Positions 61,122-64,000 of a stretch of 64,000 nt of DNA are shown here, piece by piece. Numbering within the stretch: the first letter of the stretch is position 1; the number at the start of each line of letters is the position of its first letter. Made by a program: the position numbers and the translations under genes. A model generated the notes under the pieces. The model worked only from the letters and a program-made list of their open reading frames with translations. It searched no databases and had not been told where the DNA came from. The DNA is from Virgibacillus doumboii (GTDB taxonomy: Bacteria > Bacillota > Bacilli > Bacillales > Amphibacillaceae). The DNA is taken from NCBI RefSeq assembly GCF_902806455.1, contig NZ_CADCWQ010000001.1, positions 2,976,001 to 3,040,000 of the forward strand, read 5' to 3'.

Positions 61122-61592
61122 TCAACACTCCTTTGATCTATTAATCTCGTATCTCATTTGTGGAAGCTGCCTATTATTGAAAACAGTAGAAGGTGTATCC
61201 CCGATATGAACAGCGCCCATATTTTCATAGAAGCCCTTTGCATAAGGATCACTGTCAATTAAAAAACTGGTAATACCTAAAGCCCAGGCTACCCTTATTA
61301 CACCTTCCCAGAGAATTCCTCCAAAGCCCTTCCCGATATATTGCGTTCGCATAAAGAAGAAATCCAAACTGTATTCCTTGCCCTCATTCACCAAGGAAAA
61401 AAATCCAATAATGTCATTATCCTCTTCCAAAACGTAAACATGCTGGCCCTTGATATCCTCTTTGCTGATGGTCAGAGCCGCTTCACATGCTTTTAAAAAA
61501 TCCGCATCATAATTCCAGTAAGCCTTTGATTCCATCGCGATGTTACTCAGGACATTCGCTTCCTGGACCAACGCCTGTCTTATATTTGCCAA
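61122..61592 (-). CDS. GNAT acetyltransferase
   Basis: The 156-residue protein begins ANIRQALVQEANVLSNIAME, normal for this group, and has YSLDFFFMRTQYIGKGFGGI with the acetyl-CoA loop (IGKGFGG) and DPYAKGFYENMGAVHIG. I use a TTG start at 61592, since GGAGGGG lies six bases before it; the ATG five codons upstream overlaps that site. The substrate is unknown. Confidence 0.88.
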   Translation of the reverse strand: MANIRQALVQEANVLSNIAMESKAYWNYDADFLKACEAALTISKEDIKGQHVYVLEEDNDIIGFFSLVNEGKEYSLDFFFMRTQYIGKGFGGILWEGVIRVAWALGITSFLIDSDPYAKGFYENMGAVHIGDTPSTVFNNRQLPQMRYEINRSKEC

Positions 61593-61640
61593 TCGTGTCC
61601 CCTCCATTCACGTACAGCATTGAGATAAGGAACCATTGTC

Positions 61641-63029
61641 TCAACTCAGAGAAAAGTTCACCTGTCTTTTCAGCAACAAAAGAACAACAATAAATCCAAA
61701 TGCTAATACAGGATAGGTCCCACTGAACACAACAGCAATGAGAAATATTACCGCGATACCATCATCTATCTGAAAATAACGCGACTGTTTCGCCAACAGT
61801 GTCATTGTTTTGTTCACATTAACATGATAGATCAATAGAAACACACTCGCATAAAATACCAGTTTCACAGGAGTCCACATGGAAAAATTCAAAGCCTCGT
61901 TTACTACAATTGGAATCAGCACTAATCCTGCACCTGTCGCCACCCACTTAAAGTAGGATTTTTTAAATGATTCCAAATTCCATGGCAATACTTCCAAAAT
62001 GTCTGCCTGCATCCTGTCTCCGAAGAAACTTCCCGCGATTGCAGCCAACACATAAATTGAAACCGCGATGCCAAGATGATAGATAAAATCAGACATAAAA
62101 ACAAATACGATATTCATCAGTATAAGTACACCTATTACCTGGAATAGGAGCTGCAAATTTTTAGCCAGATAGATTCGCCACAATCTATTATGGATTGATT
62201 TATCTGATTGAAATGGCTTCTTCGCCCTTTTCGTGTTCTGAAAGATACTGAATGTCTTCTGCCGCTTAAACTTAGTCTGGGATGCCGCCGAAATCAGGAA
62301 CATTTTCCATATCTGAAAATCATTCACTTCTGTTACCTTCGACCACTGAACCCGATCGAATATAGAACGTGAAAGCAGGTAATGATTAATTACGATAATC
62401 AGCACAAGCTGGGCCAAACCGACAAATGGTGAACCAGTCAATACGCCAACACTATTTATCGCAAGAACAGCCAAAAGCCATCCAACTTTAACCCAGAAAC
62501 CCTTTTGAAACAGCACCCATTGCGGAACAGTCAAGATGATTTCATATAATAGAAAAATGGATACATATGCACTAACAATTGATGCGGAAATAGGAGTTAA
62601 CAAAATTACCAGACTTGCAGCCGCAACTGATATCAGTAATCGCTTAATCAATTTTTCCAGAAATATATATAACCAGATTCTTCCCCTGCTGTATGGGAGA
62701 AGCGTCAACTGGTATTCCGTGCTGGAAAACAATACCCCCGGCTCACGGAAAGACTTGAAAATATAGCGAATCGGCAGAGCGGTCAAAATCAGCCAGAATC
62801 CTGCCTCAGCATTCGATTCTATAAATAAGAACTCTTCCTGAAAGCTATCCAGCGCATCGCCAAAGATAAATATGCTTGCAAATACATACCCGCCCAAAAG
62901 AACCAAATAAACGGCTGTTATTTTATCAACCATGACTTCCATGGCCATTTTGTTTATTTTTCTCTTTTTACGGAACCGGCTTTTCCGGATAAAATAATAT
63001 GTACTGGCTTCATTTGTTCTCCTAGTCAT
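61641..63029 (-). CDS. ABC transporter permease
   Basis: The 462-residue protein has about ten hydrophobic spans with a central basic loop (RAKKPFQSDKSIHNRLWRIY). There is no known catalytic motif. Its start overlaps the stop codon of the ATPase gene upstream by eight bases, so it is the membrane part of that transporter. It recalls Bacillus exporters of the EcsB or YthQ kind. The substrate is unknown. Confidence 0.8.
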   Translation of the reverse strand: MTRRTNEASTYYFIRKSRFRKKRKINKMAMEVMVDKITAVYLVLLGGYVFASIFIFGDALDSFQEEFLFIESNAEAGFWLILTALPIRYIFKSFREPGVLFSSTEYQLTLLPYSRGRIWLYIFLEKLIKRLLISVAAASLVILLTPISASIVSAYVSIFLLYEIILTVPQWVLFQKGFWVKVGWLLAVLAINSVGVLTGSPFVGLAQLVLIIVINHYLLSRSIFDRVQWSKVTEVNDFQIWKMFLISAASQTKFKRQKTFSIFQNTKRAKKPFQSDKSIHNRLWRIYLAKNLQLLFQVIGVLILMNIVFVFMSDFIYHLGIAVSIYVLAAIAGSFFGDRMQADILEVLPWNLESFKKSYFKWVATGAGLVLIPIVVNEALNFSMWTPVKLVFYASVFLLIYHVNVNKTMTLLAKQSRYFQIDDGIAVIFLIAVVFSGTYPVLAFGFIVVLLLLKRQVNFSLS

Positions 63030-63720
63030 CGACGGACCTCCGTTTGATTGTCTGAAAATCAGCTATCGGTCCAAGACTTTGTATCTTGCCATGCTGCAAC
63101 ATTATGTGATTTTCAGCAATATCCTTTACCCGTTCAAGCTGGTGGGAGGTCAGTAAAACACTTGTCCCGTTTTGCGCCTTTTCATGAATCAGTTCTTCCA
63201 AATATTCCATAGCGTAAATATCCAGCCCCATAAACGGCTCATCGATCAGCAGAAGAGGTGCATCGGGGAGCAATGCACAGATTGTCTGCACTTTTTGCCG
63301 CATCCCTTTTGAAAGAGCCTCCGGATATTCATCTAATTTATCCTCCAGCTCAAAACCGGGAACCAGCCGATTCAGCAAGTTTTGCATTTTATCTTCCGGA
63401 ATTGCATAACTCATTGCATACAACTGAAAATGCTGCCTAACTGTTAATTCTGTCAAAAGCAACGGTTCTTCCGGCAAATAGGAGATCATTTGTTTAAAGG
63501 AGAGAAAGTCATCATCCTGGCTGTGTGTTTCGTTGATCCAGATTTCACCTTCTGACTTAGCCATAACCCCCATTATCGTTTTAAACAGTGTCGACTTGCC
63601 GGCACCATTATGACCAACAAGCGCTGTTACGGAAGAAGGCTTGATTTCAAATGTAATTCCATCTAGCAGAACGGCCTGATTCATTTCTGTCCGGAGGTTT
63701 TTAACCTGTAACACGTTCAT
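63022..63720 (-). CDS. ABC transporter ATP-binding protein
   Basis: The 232-residue protein has Walker A GHNGAGKST, the signature LSKGMRQKVQ, and Walker B LLIDEPFMGLD with the H-loop in LLTSHQLERV. It resembles the ATPases of two-component exporters such as EcsA and YthP. Its stop codon overlaps the permease start. The signature with KGMRQ instead of GGQ is usual in this exporter branch. Confidence 0.93.
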   Translation of the reverse strand: MNVLQVKNLRTEMNQAVLLDGITFEIKPSSVTALVGHNGAGKSTLFKTIMGVMAKSEGEIWINETHSQDDDFLSFKQMISYLPEEPLLLTELTVRQHFQLYAMSYAIPEDKMQNLLNRLVPGFELEDKLDEYPEALSKGMRQKVQTICALLPDAPLLLIDEPFMGLDIYAMEYLEELIHEKAQNGTSVLLTSHQLERVKDIAENHIMLQHGKIQSLGPIADFQTIKRRSVDD

Positions 63721-63882
63721 ATGTACTCATCCTCGTCTATATCTATATCAATCTTTTATACGTTTGAATATTAGGATTAGTTTCAGTTGTGGGCAGGGAT
63801 ACAAAAACTTATTCGCTTAACGCCGATGTTTTTTCAGCATTTGATGTAAATATTCCTTCGACTTTCCTTTAGGATCCAGAAT

Positions 63883-64000
63883 CTAATCAGAAATCTTAGT
63901 TAATTTTACTGTTATATCCGTTTCTTCCTTAGACCAATTTGAAATATTGATGAATTCACCTTTTTTAACCGAAAAGGTATGAACCTTGGAGTCCTTTATG
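63883..64000 (-). CDS. C-terminal fragment of an unknown protein
   Basis: A minus-strand frame open to the right edge ends at 63883. The last 38 residues include KDSKVHTFSVKKGEFINISN and EETDITVKLTKISD, which look like beta strands of a small extracellular or lipoprotein domain. Nothing more can be said. Confidence 0.4.
   Translation of the reverse strand, partial: IKDSKVHTFSVKKGEFINISNWSKEETDITVKLTKISD

Noticed and set aside
1..64000. tRNA and rRNA genes
   Set aside because: I looked for GGTTCGAATCC-type T arms and rRNA-like blocks and found no convincing candidate.

Overview
The window comes from a low-GC Gram-positive bacterium of the Bacillaceae, probably a moderately halophilic or marine genus close to Virgibacillus, Oceanobacillus or Lentibacillus. 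The evidence is strong Shine-Dalgarno sites, an MreBH homologue, an FMN-riboswitch rib operon in Bacillus gene order, an ABC-F protein of YfmR type, CtaB, Uma2 and VC0807-family genes, and typical Bacillaceae intergenic repeats. The genus is inferred from gene content only.

Layout. 1-0.8 kb: end of a sodium:solute symporter. 1.0-3.8 kb: an SRAP DNA-protein crosslink repair gene next to an IS607-type element (serine recombinase plus TnpB nuclease). 3.9-4.9 kb: glutaminase. 5.1-10.2 kb: a four-gene operon of unknown purpose (D-threonine-aldolase-like PLP enzyme, flavin-linked sugar-lactone/alditol oxidase, PLP decarboxylase, MFS carrier). 10.5-14.1 kb: a broken plsC, a thioredoxin-like protein, a secreted CAP protein and mreBH. 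15.2-29.2 kb: two convergent operons that together look like a complete lysine degradation route. 30.2-34.3 kb: kynurenine operon kynUBA plus an NSS carrier. 34.7-42.9 kb: CoA-disulfide reductase, a fluoride riboswitch with a FluC pair, secreted and membrane proteins of unknown role. 43.4-50.7 kb: YfmR and the riboflavin operon, which is split by an ISLre2-type insertion. 51.3-64 kb: a P1 peptidase, a MerR/VC0807 pair, a channel-like protein, heme O synthase, a nucleotidyltransferase pair, GNAT enzymes and an ABC exporter.

Main system. The minus-strand operon encodes an NhaC-family carrier, an aminotransferase, a thiamine-diphosphate enzyme, an ALDH7-like aldehyde dehydrogenase and an L-lysine 6-dehydrogenase, followed by an IclR regulator and a DUF3870 protein. 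The facing plus-strand operon encodes a class III CoA-transferase, an acyl-CoA dehydrogenase with the glutaryl-CoA-type arginine, and a succinate/glutarate-semialdehyde dehydrogenase. In order they would take lysine through aminoadipate semialdehyde, 2-aminoadipate, 2-oxoadipate, glutarate semialdehyde, glutarate and glutaryl-CoA to crotonyl-CoA. The unusual step is decarboxylation of 2-oxoadipate by a stand-alone ThDP enzyme. With the kyn operon and glutaminase this makes the region an amino-acid catabolic block.

Structure outside genes. Several intergenic regions hold arrays of a short word repeated at helically phased distances: 21 bp in three places, 52 bp in two, about 50 bp in one. There are also five copies of a structured MITE-like repeat, two copies of an 89-nt three-hairpin element, and several strong inverted repeats.
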